Source: Robinsoniella peoriensis (GTDB taxonomy: Bacteria; Bacillota; Clostridia; Lachnospirales; Lachnospiraceae). Taken from it: a stretch of 64,000 nt of DNA. The notes below the pieces were generated by a model. The model was not told the DNA's origin. It saw nothing but the letters and a program-made list of their open reading frames with translations, and ran no database searches. Below, in pieces: positions 52,773 to 63,439 of the stretch (positions are counted from its first letter, which is position 1; each line of letters opens with the position of its first letter). The stretch lies in assembly GCF_042680125.1 (NCBI RefSeq), contig NZ_JBHTNY010000020.1; one strand, written 5' to 3'. Both the position numbers and the translations under genes were made by a program.

Positions 52773-52808
52773 TAAAAAAATCCAGGGAAGCTTTCACTTC
52801 TCTGGATT
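52773..52808 (-). terminator. terminator overlapping the end of the giant prepilin gene
   Basis: On the minus strand AATCCAGAGAAG pairs with CTTCCCTGGATT, followed by seven T. The 5' arm is formed by the last codons of the gene and the stop codon lies at the base of the loop, so termination signal and coding sequence overlap. It insulates the fab promoter downstream. Confidence 0.88.
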
Positions 52809-55800
52809 TTCTGTTTCGGTATTTACTTCCTTTTCCATAGCAGCAGTTTCTTTTTCGCTGTCAGGAACTGCATCCTTGTTAGCTGCGGAAGGCTCTGTCT
52901 GCAGATTTAATTTTACTTGCGTCAGATGAGGAATGTTTATCTCTATAGAGCCGGCATCAGACAGAAGTTCATTTTCATCAACCGGAATATTTACGATCTT
53001 CATTGTAAGGGTTTTTCCGGCGTATGACGATAAATCCATTTTAATACTGTTCTCTTCTGCTTCACCGTCTAATACATAATCCCCATTGTTAAAATTGATT
53101 TCCACATCCCCATCCATTAATATAAACCTATGGCCTTTTATTTTTCCTGAATCAATCGGGTTATTCTCCCATGAAAATACATAGGTCATATCCTTGAATT
53201 CTGCTTCCGTACAATTATCACCAGCGGTCGCCCCATTACCCATTTGTACAAGAACTCCAAGGTTTTCCGGACTTTCAAGTTTCGTTTTTGGAACCGTAAA
53301 TTGAAGAACCCCGGCTTCCGATGCAAGCGCTGTGATAGAATTTGATAGTTTTACAATACTTATGCTCAAAGTCTTTCCGGCGTACTGCGACAGATCTTTT
53401 GTAAGTGTGTAGCCTGCCTCTTCTGCCATGACTCCCGAATCGGTAATATCTAAATATTCTTTTCCATTCAGTGATATGAGGTTTCCTTCATCATCTGTCA
53501 GCTTGATACGGCAGCCTTTGATCTTAGACAGTTCGTTTTTGTCGTTTTTCCAGCTGAATACATACTTCAGTGCCGGATATTCGTCTCTGCCGCATCCATC
53601 TTCCGGCGGGATTACCACACCATTTTCATATTGGATTTCGCCCTTAAGTACCGGTTTTGTTAAGCGGTCTTTCGGCAGCACCATGGAAATTGATTTCCCT
53701 ATAGAGGTAGAGGAAACATCCTGCACACCTAAGGCATACGCATAAACAAAATAATCATTTCCGATACTGGATGTATCAAATTTCAGTTCTGTTTTAACTG
53801 TATCCCAGCCGTCTACAACGGTTGTAATGGCGTTATCCATCTGCAGTTCACCAACCGGTAATATCGCAAATAAGTACCCGGAACAGTTTGTTTCATTAAC
53901 CCCATCCGGTATCTTCCAGTCCAGGTTCACTTTTATCTTGGCAGAATCTTCCGCATCAATCTGAGGTTCTGAATGTGTCAGTGAAGCCACTGCTGACAGT
54001 GACTTTTTCACGGTGAACTTGCCGACAGAAACTGCCGAATCCAGAGTCTGCCCGATAATTCCCACCTTTTTAACCGTCAGTTCGATATTATAATCGGCGT
54101 CTAATGCTTTGGGTAAATCAACCTGACAAGTAGTTCCGGTGGAATAATTAAGTGCTGCCTCCTTGGTTACGTCCTTACCTTCTGATGTTACCGTAAACAT
54201 AAATTCATATTTAGTATTTGCTGAATATGATGGATCCTCCCATTTGAAATCTACAATATATGGATAATAAATAGCACTGGGAACCTCGCCTGTAATGGAG
54301 TTCACCTGATTTTCCATCAGCACAAGGGTAATGGAATCTGTGGCTGGCTCGGAATCTTTATAGAATACTTTGTCTTCCACATTGCTTCCGCTTAAAGCTG
54401 TAACAGACCAGTTTAGTGTATTATTTATCGTTTCTGGTTTTGGATAATCATCTCCCATCAATTCTTTAATATTTTCTGAGGTTAAATCATAACGCAGGGC
54501 CTCCGTTTTAAGCAGTTCTTTTTCAATCGATTTTCCTGTAGCCGGATTGGTTATCACTACTTTGTATCCTTTTACATTCTCTTTGCTTTCGTTGGGATTC
54601 TGCCAGGTTAAACTATATGCCGGTTCTGCGGTGGTACCGGTATAAGTCTTTTCCAGGCCTTTCGGTGGTGTCAGACTGGTAGTCGTACTTAATAAAAATC
54701 TCTTTTCTTCCGTATCGGAAGACAAATAACGATATTTAACCATATTATCCGAATACGTATCCGGGTTTAACGACGTTGAGTTCTGTTGGTCTGAGATACA
54801 TATCTGTACTAAATACGCATGCCAGAACTTATTTTCATATTTTTCACCCGGCTGGCTATAGTCAATAGTTAAAGTGGCTTCTCCCGTTTCCCAGTTAATA
54901 TTCATCTCATGCTCATTGGAATGCCACTGAAAATATGCATCATTTTCACTATTTAAGAAATAATCAATGACTTTGATCTTTGCCGTTCCGTTTTTATACA
55001 TCTCATATAAATTATTTTCTAAGAGATGCCCCTGACTTAATTCCCGCAAACCATTGTAATCATTATAAGGACTATCTTTGTAATAATCATTTAAATTTTT
55101 TATGGAGAGCGTTACCTTACTGCTCTTGGATTCCTGTTGTATATCCAATTGATCCGGAACTTCTACTGTTGGTAATGGCGGCATCATCACAAAGGACTGT
55201 ACGATGGACGTTTTACTATCGGTGGTAATATCAATTTTATTTTCCCCTTCACCAACACTGTATCCTTTAGCCTGAATGGATAAATACAGTTTCTGTCCCA
55301 TATATTTATCTGCAATATTTTTAAGATTTAATGTCAGTCCTTCCAGATTATTACTGTCGTAATGACTGCTCCATATTGCTGCCCCATCACCTGTCTTAAT
55401 CCCATCGACATATTTATAACTGGTATAGATAGATACTTCATAACCACTGGTTAAGCCGACTAATCCCTTCCATTTCATTTCGTAGGTTGTTCCTTTTACG
55501 CCGGTAACTTCCTTGGTATCCGGTATCGGCAGCTCATAAAAATAATTCTGCAGGATGTTATTTACATTTGTAAGTTCATCGTTTTTATCCCAGGTGAAAT
55601 CATCTGTTTTTCCTATTGTATCAAGAAGCGCATCAAAACTTGCTTCATTCCAATAACCCTTTTCGCCGGCTGCATCCTTTTCCGTATAGCTTTGACTGTC
55701 ACCATTGTCGGTATTATATTTCGCAAACGGTTCATTACCAACCATCCATTGATGAAATTGTAAGGGGGTATTGCCGAGTTTTAAGTATGGCAGGGTGGAA

Positions 55801-58800
55801 GCTACTCTGTCACTGATAAAATAGCAGTCACGTATACTGGCTCCCGTACATGTTTTATCACGTAAGTCACTGCCGTTTCCTATATATCTGCGAGCACCTA
55901 TAATTCCCCCAATGTAACCGCATACATCATCTTTAGAAGCCGCCTTTCCGTCCGTCCAACCGATTTTGCCAAGGCTGTAGCAATTGATTACGATACCTTT
56001 ATTCAGGGTGGAAGCATCATTTGCATACCCGACAATACCGCCTGCAGAATTTACATTTGACAGTTCACTTGCGGCCACACGTTTAACGGATACATTTCCG
56101 GTGTTGTAAACAGATAAAATAGCCGAACCTGCTAATTCTCCCACAATTCCCCCTGCTTCTTTATCCGCGGTCACATGAAATGTGTTATAAGTAGCCCTGA
56201 ACTGTTTTGATTCATTATCGGGATCAATTTTAATATCACTCATAACCTTTGTGGCAACGCCGCTGACATAACCCGCGATTCCTCCGACACGCTGGCCCCC
56301 TTGTATGAAAGGAACTGCTGAACCTGTCGGGATTCGGGTTGAACATGCTGTTATCGTTCCGCCAGAAAGAGCACCTACGATGCCGCCCACATTGACCGAT
56401 GAATCGTTGGATATTACACTTGCATAATTTGTGCAGCCGTTTAGTGCAGTTCCTGCCGGTGAAGCCATGGATCCCGCAATTCCTCCCAGGGAATTAATCT
56501 GGATATCCGCTCTGTCAAAGACTAAGTCCTTTTTATTCGAACAATTTTTAAACGTACTGTTTGAATTTGCCGTACTGCCCAAGGATCCTACGATACCGCC
56601 TACCCCTGTCACAGTCCTGGAACCTACCGACTCATCAACAGATACCACACCATCATTAATTAAATTTGTAAATAATTCTCCCGCATATGGCACAAAACCG
56701 ACACATCCGCCTATACCGGAGGGAGTTGCATTTGCTTCCTTGTTCCATATGGCGGAAACATTGCCTTTATTTGTGCAGTTACTGTATTCTCCTGTATTAA
56801 AAGCACTGGAAGTTCCCTGGTATATACGCCCTAATATTCCGCCAACGTTTTGAATTCCGGAAATGGAACCACTATTTTCATTATTCTGAACTTTCAGGTA
56901 CGCTCCATCTTCCTGTCTTCCGATGATACCTCCTACATCACCGCCGCCCTTTATGGTACCGGCTGCGTTATTGTTACAGCTTTCTATTAAACCTACTGAA
57001 ACTGCATTGCTTTTACTTTTTATTACCCCTATGATGCCTCCGACCTGGGCATAATTATTGACATCTACTACTCCGGAATTGTTACAATCTTTAATATATA
57101 CTTTTGTAGTTGCATAGCCGACAATTCCACCCATACCGCAATTCTGATAATTATAAATATCCAGTTTTTTATTGGAATTCATTTTTATTTTACCGTAATT
57201 GTTACAGGAATTAAGAATCAGATACAGGTCATTACCGGAAGCATTGCCCACGATCCCTCCAACAGCTCCGCATAAATCGCCATTCATAACTATATTCATA
57301 TAATTGCTGCAGGAATCAAAGTTTTTTACCAGAGAATTGAGATCTTCCGCATTCTTTACGTCCTTTCCTGGTTTGGGACCTGCATAATTACCTACAATCC
57401 CTCCTGCATTGCGGACATCACAGGTTAGGAAATCCAGGGTTTCACCAGCTGTACCATTTTTACAATTTATAAACGTAGATGTTGAGCCATTACCTGCAAT
57501 ACCACCTACATTTGTAATACCGGCAGGTTGATTATTTTCATCTGCATAACAGATTATTCCCATGTTTTTACAGTTGGAAATCGTAGTGCTGCCAGCATAT
57601 CCTACGATACCGCCTAATTCGCTGGCATTCTCCTGCAAAGGATTAATCTGAGCTTCCGATGTATTCTCGCAATCCGTAATATTTGCTGAATTATTATGCG
57701 ACCCGCTTATTCCTCCTATACGTGTTTTTCCACCTATAACCCCTTTATTTTTGCAGCTCTCTATTGCAACACTGCTGTTGCCATAAATACCGCCTGCATT
57801 TAAAACACCTGTTACCGAGCTATAATTAACGATATAGCCTTTTTTTGCATTACCATTATTGGGTGTGTCACATAAAATGCTGCTGTCCTTATCTCCAATT
57901 CCCACAATTCCGCCTACATTTGTGCAGCCGTTAATGGAAGAAGGGGTATCGGGCGTTGTGTTAATACCATATTCATTACTATCTCCAATCCGGTTTAAAT
58001 ATATCGTTCCCGCATTGCGTCCGGTAATACCGCCTACACCTCCATCCGTCTTCAGGTTGCCCTTGTCGTCGAAATTTCTGTTTCCAAGTCCGCTGACAGT
58101 ACCTCTGAATTCACAGTTTTTTACAATATGACCTTTGTTATTATAGCCGATTATTCCGCCGGCATATAAGGTCTGTGCCATTTCACTAATTTGGATGGTT
58201 CCGCTGTAGATATAGTTTTCAATGCCTGGCGGATTCTGAGCCGTCACTTTTCTGTCGTCTTTTCCGATTATGCCTCCGATTAACGGGGTATTTCCGGAGG
58301 TACTGTTAACCGCAGCCTGATTTACATTGATATTAATGGAAACATTATTGTTTTCACCATTGTTCTTTTTCATTGTAACAGATCCCTGGTTCCAACCCAC
58401 AATGCCGCCCACTATATTACTGCCTGTAACAGAGTTTGAATTTGTATCATTTAATTTTGATGTACAGTCCTTAATGTCACCTGCTGCTAAACCTTGGGAA
58501 GCACTGTTATTGATACCTGCAATTCCGCCAATAGCATTATTTTCTGTACCTGTGACAGCACCTGTTACACTCCCCAGGTTATGACTGGCCTGAATGACGC
58601 CGGAGTTGGTTCCTGTGATGCCTCCTGCCTGAGCATAATCACTTCTTATGGTTCCGAAACGATTGTAGCAGCTTTGTATCGAGCCTAAGTTCATGCCTAC
58701 GATTCCGCCGGACTGACCGTAATTACTGGATACATTTCCATAATTATGGCAATCGGTTATTTCTTTGCCCGATTCATTCACCCCTGTAATACCGCCCGCA

Positions 58801-61800
58801 TAACCCGAACCAATTACATTATCCGATGAATCTTTTTTCTCTGATGTAATATTGCCATAGTTACTGCAGGATTTTATGCTCTTGGAATTATGGCTGCCTA
58901 CGATACCGCCGACATAATTTTCCCCTGTAACATTTGCCCGGTTCACTAAATTTTCCAGAGTCGGCTGCACCCCCTGGGATGTTGTCTCGTTGTCAGAGCC
59001 GTCTTGTAAAAGGATTCCTTCGTTAACTCCGATCAATCCTCCAACATAGTTTCTGCCCACTACAGCAGGAATAATCCGCTCACTTCCGATTTCCGTACCG
59101 GATATACTTCCTTTGTTAAAACCGGTTATACCGCCTACTTTATCTCCGCCCGGCGCAGATACATTGGCATACGTAGTACAATTAACAATGGAAGCTTCAT
59201 TTGTACCTACAAGACCTCCGGTATTACTGCCGCCAACGATGGAAGCATATTGATTGGCGCTGCATTTTTCAACCCGTGCCGGGTTTGATGGATCTGTGGT
59301 ATGGTTTAACCCGACGATTCCTCCAACACTGCTCTTGCCTTCAATTTTAAAACTTTTTGCATCTCCTATGACGCAGTTTAGGATGATTCCCTCGTTTACT
59401 TCACACAGTCCGCCCAGATATTTGCTTGGGGATTTTACATTTCCTTCGTTGTAACATTGTTGAATTAAACCGGTCGATGTATTTCTGCCGGTAATTCCCC
59501 CGATAAAATAGGAAGTCCCTGTGATCTGATCCGATGTTGCCGCATCTTCTTCTATTTGAATGCCATTCGGGATTACAATTGATACATCGCCATAATTATT
59601 GCTTGAATTTACCGCTAAATTACTGCCCTTTTCATTACAGCCGATAATTCCGCCAACATAACGGGAACCGGTTACCGACGCAGTATTTCTGCAGCTTACA
59701 AAGTTCGTTATGATTTTCTGTGCTTCATTCTGTGTCTGAGAAGTATTTGCATCAAAGACACCATAAGGGTATGATGCAGTCAGACTTGCACATTGGATGG
59801 GAACATTATTCAAATTTTCAATACAGGAATGATAACCGATAACTCCTCCCACATAGGCTTCTCCTTTGATCAAAATATTGCCGGTTGTAGTTCCTGTGAT
59901 CTGAACCTGTAACTGATCATTTTTCTCAACCGGAACAATATTACAGCCAATGATTCCGCCTACATAATTTTTACCGGTAATTTGTGAGTCCGTACCGCCA
60001 TTGTAGGCTACCTCAACACCATTTATACCGCTTAAATCAGAATTCATTCCCAGATATCCGCCCACATAATTGTTCCGGCCCCGTACAGACCCGGAGATAC
60101 TGCGGTATCCACTAATGGAGGATACATTCCATCCAACAATCCCGCCAACAAAAGAATTGCCATATACATAGTTATTACTGTTTGAATTATTGGATCCATC
60201 ACCTGTTATAGTTCCGAGATTTAATCCTGCTATCCCTCCTGCACAGTCTGCCGTTGTAAGAAAATCGTAGTTTGAATTAACCAGACCGTTTTCTTTTTCT
60301 TCAAAGCTGCTAATACATTTGTTTAATTCACCATAGTTTACTCCGGTAATACCTCCGCTGTATCGTTTAGCTGCATAAACAAATCCCATATTGGTGCAGT
60401 TGCTTATCTTATTTACATCGTTGATGTATTTTGCTGCTAATCCTCCCTGCATTAATTCAGAGTAATAATTACGCAAAGCATTTTCTATATTATTTCTCTC
60501 AGTATCATTCAGATCTTTCTGCATGAGTCTCTTATAATATTCATCGGTACCGGAAACGAGGTCATCCAGATTTCCAATCCAGTCAGCATCCAATAATTCC
60601 TGTATGCTGTTAAAATCTGCCCCATTCATTCCCATAATGCCGCCGACCATAGATGCACCCAGAACATTTGAGGAATTAACATAATTAGAAATCTCTGTAT
60701 TCTTTGCATCTGTATATCCAAAAATGCCGCCAACCATGTTGCCGCTTCCAATTACAAGACCACTGACATCCTCTTTTCGCCCTGTTAAATTTTCCAGTAT
60801 GGAAGATATCAGTCCTTCGTTTGTAACACTTCCCATATTGATGCCGATGAGTCCGCCTACAAAATCCTTACCCAGAACGGCATTATTTACAAAGCAGTCA
60901 ATGACTTCTGCTTTTTCACCAAAATTACCACCTGCAATACCGCCAACGCCCCTTCCTGAATAAGAGGGTAATGTTCCGTTTTCTTTATTTAAAGCATTTA
61001 AACAAGTCTCTAAAAGCTTATCGCATTCGGAAAAATATGTTTCGTCCAGTACATTTTCGCATTTTTTTAATTTGCCTTCATTATAGCCTGCAATTCCGCC
61101 AATATATAGAGGTTCTTTGGTTGATGTACCGGAATCATCTTCCGCCGGTTCATTTTTGTTATTTAGACTAATGACACCTTTATTAACGCAAGACGATAAT
61201 TTACCTGCATTCTCATTTTGTCCTGCTATTCCGCCAAAATTTTGTATTACTTCGTCACCATTGGTTACGATTCCCAAATTGTTATAATTTTTAAGGGAAG
61301 TTACTTTATCCGAATAGTTTAATCCAATCATACCACCGACATTATAGGTACCGGATACAATATTCTGTATTGCTTTCGATTCATTGTTAACGACTGGCAG
61401 TGTGGTAATATCCGACACTTCTCCTTTATTTAAACCAATAACACCGCCAATGTTTTTTCCAAAATCTGCAACTTCATTGGTATCACTTTCCTCACCGCTG
61501 CTATTTATAATTTCTGCCTGCACCGCTGCCTGTACCTGAACATCTGTAATTTTTCCGGAAACATTATTTGTGCCTGTGACGGCACCTACATTTGTAATTC
61601 CGGATACCGATGTATCCAGGAGACGCAGTCCTTTAATCTCACCGCTATTTACCGCAAAAAGTCCTACATTATTTCCGATTTTGGCATCTGCTTTGATATC
61701 GATGCCGGCTATTTTGAAATTTCTTTTATTATTGTCTTCATCTAATGTCTCTTCAACATCATATTTTCCTTTAAACTCTGTTACGATATTGGTAAGATCA

Positions 61801-63287
61801 TTTTGATCCGCTTTTACTTCTTTTACAAACACAATTGGTTCAAAAAGTTTCTTACTTAACATCACAGAATGGGAACTGTCATTGTTGTATTCCGGAATCT
61901 TCCAGTTAATATCACCTGTCTGCAGAAAATAAGATTCTGCAGTTACATTTCGCATATTGTTTAGATGGCGGGCATATTTAATGGTATAAGGATAATCTGA
62001 AGTGGAATTATTTTCTTCTAATCCGGTTTCCATTTTGCCGCTTCCGCCTGCATCCACCATTGCTCCATTATAATCAGCTTCTTTTTCTCCACCCCCAAAG
62101 CTGGCACTTTCATAATTGGAAACACCTTTTTCTTCTGAAACGGACATCCCCTCTAATTTCGGAGTTACTTCACAGTAAATATAATCGGTAGACAAAATCC
62201 CTTTATATTTTTCTAATATACTGTAATGGATACAATCCAAGCTCAAAGAGTACTTATTGGTACTGCTATCATAAATAAAAATTGGATTAGAAGAGGTACC
62301 TGCTTTTTCTTCAGCTGTTTTCCAATCAGTCGGGGTACCAATAACCGCTTTGATTTTTGGTATAGAAATACTAAAATCAGGTCTGTTTTTTGACTTTATT
62401 TTGACATCATAATATAGTTTCCCCGCAAGAGAAGAATCGGCGGAAAAAGCAGGGTTTCCTGCCTCTGCCCCTGCTCCTTCAAGTGGTAAATTTTTATCCT
62501 GCCATTCTAAGTATAGTCTGTCACTGTTCACTAATTTTACAGCCGGTTGATATACATCCACCTTGCTGTTGGCATAGTTGGACATACTGATTCCATAGTA
62601 GCCCTGACGTTTTTCTTTCAGACTTTTGGTATCGCGTTTTACCACGTTATATTTTTCGCTGCTATTCAGTTCATATGGATAAATAGATGGTTTACGGCAA
62701 AAATCATCTATTTTTTCGGAATAAAAAACGCTAAGAACGATACCGGTTGCCTCATCATATTCCAGTAAAAAACAATGATCGGTAATGTTCTCATCCTTTA
62801 TACTTGGTTCGATGATCTCTGTCCAGAAAGGATTATAAAAATACAGATCATTATCCTTTGATGACATGTCTTCTCTGTTTCCTAAATATCCCTTCTTACT
62901 ATTAACAAATACGGAGACTATTTTACTGCTGTTATGGTTCTTCTCCCACTCCTCTTTAACACTGGGATCATCATCCGGAAAATAACCATTTAACTGCAAT
63001 ATGTCTTCCATTCTGGCAGTGTTTAGTCCGGTATCATATGTAGAAATGCGCTCATTAAATTGGTCTAATGCACCCAGTTCTTTTTGCTGTGTAAGATAAT
63101 TCTGCGCAGCGTAAAAAACAGTTTCCGCTGTTTGATTTGCTTTGAGCATATATGCGGTTACCATATAGCCGTATACGGCTACTGTTACGATTGTACCTAT
63201 AATGGCTACAACGGTGATTACGGAAATCATTTCTAATAATGTGAAGCCTTTTGTTTCTTTGAGTGTTTTTTTTAATTTGGCAAACAT
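52794..63287 (-). CDS. giant prepilin-type GLUG-repeat surface protein
   Basis: 3497 residues. The N-terminus is a type IV prepilin signal: basic leader, cleavage site Gly14-Phe15 in KGFTLLEM, Glu at mature position 5, then a hydrophobic helix (about 15-45) that would pack into a pilus. A pilin-like head region runs to about 540. About 50 GLUG-type repeats follow (about 545-2480), each around 39 residues and centred on VGGIxGxN, often with a later NC/SC and NxG; these predict a long beta-solenoid. Residues about 2560-3440 look like fibronectin-type or similar beta domains, and the end is acidic with no LPXTG or membrane anchor. The likely role is a pilus-linked adhesin, inferred from the architecture. 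GGGTG precedes the ATG. It lies 152 bases after the pilin gene. Confidence 0.88.
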   Translation of the reverse strand: MFAKLKKTLKETKGFTLLEMISVITVVAIIGTIVTVAVYGYMVTAYMLKANQTAETVFYAAQNYLTQQKELGALDQFNERISTYDTGLNTARMEDILQLNGYFPDDDPSVKEEWEKNHNSSKIVSVFVNSKKGYLGNREDMSSKDNDLYFYNPFWTEIIEPSIKDENITDHCFLLEYDEATGIVLSVFYSEKIDDFCRKPSIYPYELNSSEKYNVVKRDTKSLKEKRQGYYGISMSNYANSKVDVYQPAVKLVNSDRLYLEWQDKNLPLEGAGAEAGNPAFSADSSLAGKLYYDVKIKSKNRPDFSISIPKIKAVIGTPTDWKTAEEKAGTSSNPIFIYDSSTNKYSLSLDCIHYSILEKYKGILSTDYIYCEVTPKLEGMSVSEEKGVSNYESASFGGGEKEADYNGAMVDAGGSGKMETGLEENNSTSDYPYTIKYARHLNNMRNVTAESYFLQTGDINWKIPEYNNDSSHSVMLSKKLFEPIVFVKEVKADQNDLTNIVTEFKGKYDVEETLDEDNNKRNFKIAGIDIKADAKIGNNVGLFAVNSGEIKGLRLLDTSVSGITNVGAVTGTNNVSGKITDVQVQAAVQAEIINSSGEESDTNEVADFGKNIGGVIGLNKGEVSDITTLPVVNNESKAIQNIVSGTYNVGGMIGLNYSDKVTSLKNYNNLGIVTNGDEVIQNFGGIAGQNENAGKLSSCVNKGVISLNNKNEPAEDDSGTSTKEPLYIGGIAGYNEGKLKKCENVLDETYFSECDKLLETCLNALNKENGTLPSYSGRGVGGIAGGNFGEKAEVIDCFVNNAVLGKDFVGGLIGINMGSVTNEGLISSILENLTGRKEDVSGLVIGSGNMVGGIFGYTDAKNTEISNYVNSSNVLGASMVGGIMGMNGADFNSIQELLDADWIGNLDDLVSGTDEYYKRLMQKDLNDTERNNIENALRNYYSELMQGGLAAKYINDVNKISNCTNMGFVYAAKRYSGGITGVNYGELNKCISSFEEKENGLVNSNYDFLTTADCAGGIAGLNLGTITGDGSNNSNSNNYVYGNSFVGGIVGWNVSSISGYRSISGSVRGRNNYVGGYLGMNSDLSGINGVEVAYNGGTDSQITGKNYVGGIIGCNIVPVEKNDQLQVQITGTTTGNILIKGEAYVGGVIGYHSCIENLNNVPIQCASLTASYPYGVFDANTSQTQNEAQKIITNFVSCRNTASVTGSRYVGGIIGCNEKGSNLAVNSSNNYGDVSIVIPNGIQIEEDAATSDQITGTSYFIGGITGRNTSTGLIQQCYNEGNVKSPSKYLGGLCEVNEGIILNCVIGDAKSFKIEGKSSVGGIVGLNHTTDPSNPARVEKCSANQYASIVGGSNTGGLVGTNEASIVNCTTYANVSAPGGDKVGGITGFNKGSISGTEIGSERIIPAVVGRNYVGGLIGVNEGILLQDGSDNETTSQGVQPTLENLVNRANVTGENYVGGIVGSHNSKSIKSCSNYGNITSEKKDSSDNVIGSGYAGGITGVNESGKEITDCHNYGNVSSNYGQSGGIVGMNLGSIQSCYNRFGTIRSDYAQAGGITGTNSGVIQASHNLGSVTGAVTGTENNAIGGIAGINNSASQGLAAGDIKDCTSKLNDTNSNSVTGSNIVGGIVGWNQGSVTMKKNNGENNNVSININVNQAAVNSTSGNTPLIGGIIGKDDRKVTAQNPPGIENYIYSGTIQISEMAQTLYAGGIIGYNNKGHIVKNCEFRGTVSGLGNRNFDDKGNLKTDGGVGGITGRNAGTIYLNRIGDSNEYGINTTPDTPSSINGCTNVGGIVGIGDKDSSILCDTPNNGNAKKGYIVNYSSVTGVLNAGGIYGNSSVAIESCKNKGVIGGKTRIGGISGSHNNSANITDCENTSEAQINPLQENASELGGIVGYAGSTTISNCKNMGIICYADENNQPAGITNVGGIAGNGSTSTFINCKNGTAGETLDFLTCDVRNAGGIVGNYAGPKPGKDVKNAEDLNSLVKNFDSCSNYMNIVMNGDLCGAVGGIVGNASGNDLYLILNSCNNYGKIKMNSNKKLDIYNYQNCGMGGIVGYATTKVYIKDCNNSGVVDVNNYAQVGGIIGVIKSKSNAVSVGLIESCNNNAAGTIKGGGDVGGIIGRQEDGAYLKVQNNENSGSISGIQNVGGILGRIYQGTSSAFNTGEYSNCTNKGNVSAIWNKEANATPSGIGGCVGFVPYAGELFTNLINDGVVSVDESVGSRTVTGVGGIVGSLGSTANSNSTFKNCSNKKDLVFDRADIQINSLGGIAGSMASPAGTALNGCTNYASVISNDSSVNVGGIVGALSGGTITACSTRIPTGSAVPFIQGGQRVGGIAGYVSGVATKVMSDIKIDPDNESKQFRATYNTFHVTADKEAGGIVGELAGSAILSVYNTGNVSVKRVAASELSNVNSAGGIVGYANDASTLNKGIVINCYSLGKIGWTDGKAASKDDVCGYIGGIIGARRYIGNGSDLRDKTCTGASIRDCYFISDRVASTLPYLKLGNTPLQFHQWMVGNEPFAKYNTDNGDSQSYTEKDAAGEKGYWNEASFDALLDTIGKTDDFTWDKNDELTNVNNILQNYFYELPIPDTKEVTGVKGTTYEMKWKGLVGLTSGYEVSIYTSYKYVDGIKTGDGAAIWSSHYDSNNLEGLTLNLKNIADKYMGQKLYLSIQAKGYSVGEGENKIDITTDSKTSIVQSFVMMPPLPTVEVPDQLDIQQESKSSKVTLSIKNLNDYYKDSPYNDYNGLRELSQGHLLENNLYEMYKNGTAKIKVIDYFLNSENDAYFQWHSNEHEMNINWETGEATLTIDYSQPGEKYENKFWHAYLVQICISDQQNSTSLNPDTYSDNMVKYRYLSSDTEEKRFLLSTTTSLTPPKGLEKTYTGTTAEPAYSLTWQNPNESKENVKGYKVVITNPATGKSIEKELLKTEALRYDLTSENIKELMGDDYPKPETINNTLNWSVTALSGSNVEDKVFYKDSEPATDSITLVLMENQVNSITGEVPSAIYYPYIVDFKWEDPSYSANTKYEFMFTVTSEGKDVTKEAALNYSTGTTCQVDLPKALDADYNIELTVKKVGIIGQTLDSAVSVGKFTVKKSLSAVASLTHSEPQIDAEDSAKIKVNLDWKIPDGVNETNCSGYLFAILPVGELQMDNAITTVVDGWDTVKTELKFDTSSIGNDYFVYAYALGVQDVSSTSIGKSISMVLPKDRLTKPVLKGEIQYENGVVIPPEDGCGRDEYPALKYVFSWKNDKNELSKIKGCRIKLTDDEGNLISLNGKEYLDITDSGVMAEEAGYTLTKDLSQYAGKTLSISIVKLSNSITALASEAGVLQFTVPKTKLESPENLGVLVQMGNGATAGDNCTEAEFKDMTYVFSWENNPIDSGKIKGHRFILMDGDVEINFNNGDYVLDGEAEENSIKMDLSSYAGKTLTMKIVNIPVDENELLSDAGSIEINIPHLTQVKLNLQTEPSAANKDAVPDSEKETAAMEKEVNTETENPEK

Positions 63288-63391
63288 TATATTTCACCCT
63301 TTCTTGGATTGATATTTACGAAAAATTTAGTGATTATTCATATTAGTAAATGTAGTATTATTTTATTCTGCACTTAATAATATGGATAATA

Positions 63392-63430
63392 TTATATATA
63401 AGGCAGGCATTTTACCCGCCTTATATATAA
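63392..63430 (-). promoter_or_regulatory. hairpin between the pilin gene and the giant gene
   Basis: Perfect 13-bp arms TTATATATAAGGC (63392-63404) and its complement (63418-63430) around a 13-base loop that can pair further. It starts nine bases after the pilin stop and has no T run. It may be a weak terminator or processing site that lowers expression of the giant gene relative to the pilin. No separate promoter is clear between the genes. Confidence 0.55.
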
Positions 63431-63439
63431 ATAAAATTT

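Noticed and set aside
55500..61700. CRISPR or tandem DNA repeat array
   Set aside because: The periodicity is at protein level (GLUG repeats); the DNA units are diverged and variable in length.
53428..61806. Several plus-strand ORFs rich in Pro-Pro-Thr opposite the giant gene
   Set aside because: They are the antisense image of the Gly-Gly-Ile-Val repeat codons; they lack ribosome sites and share no independent pattern.
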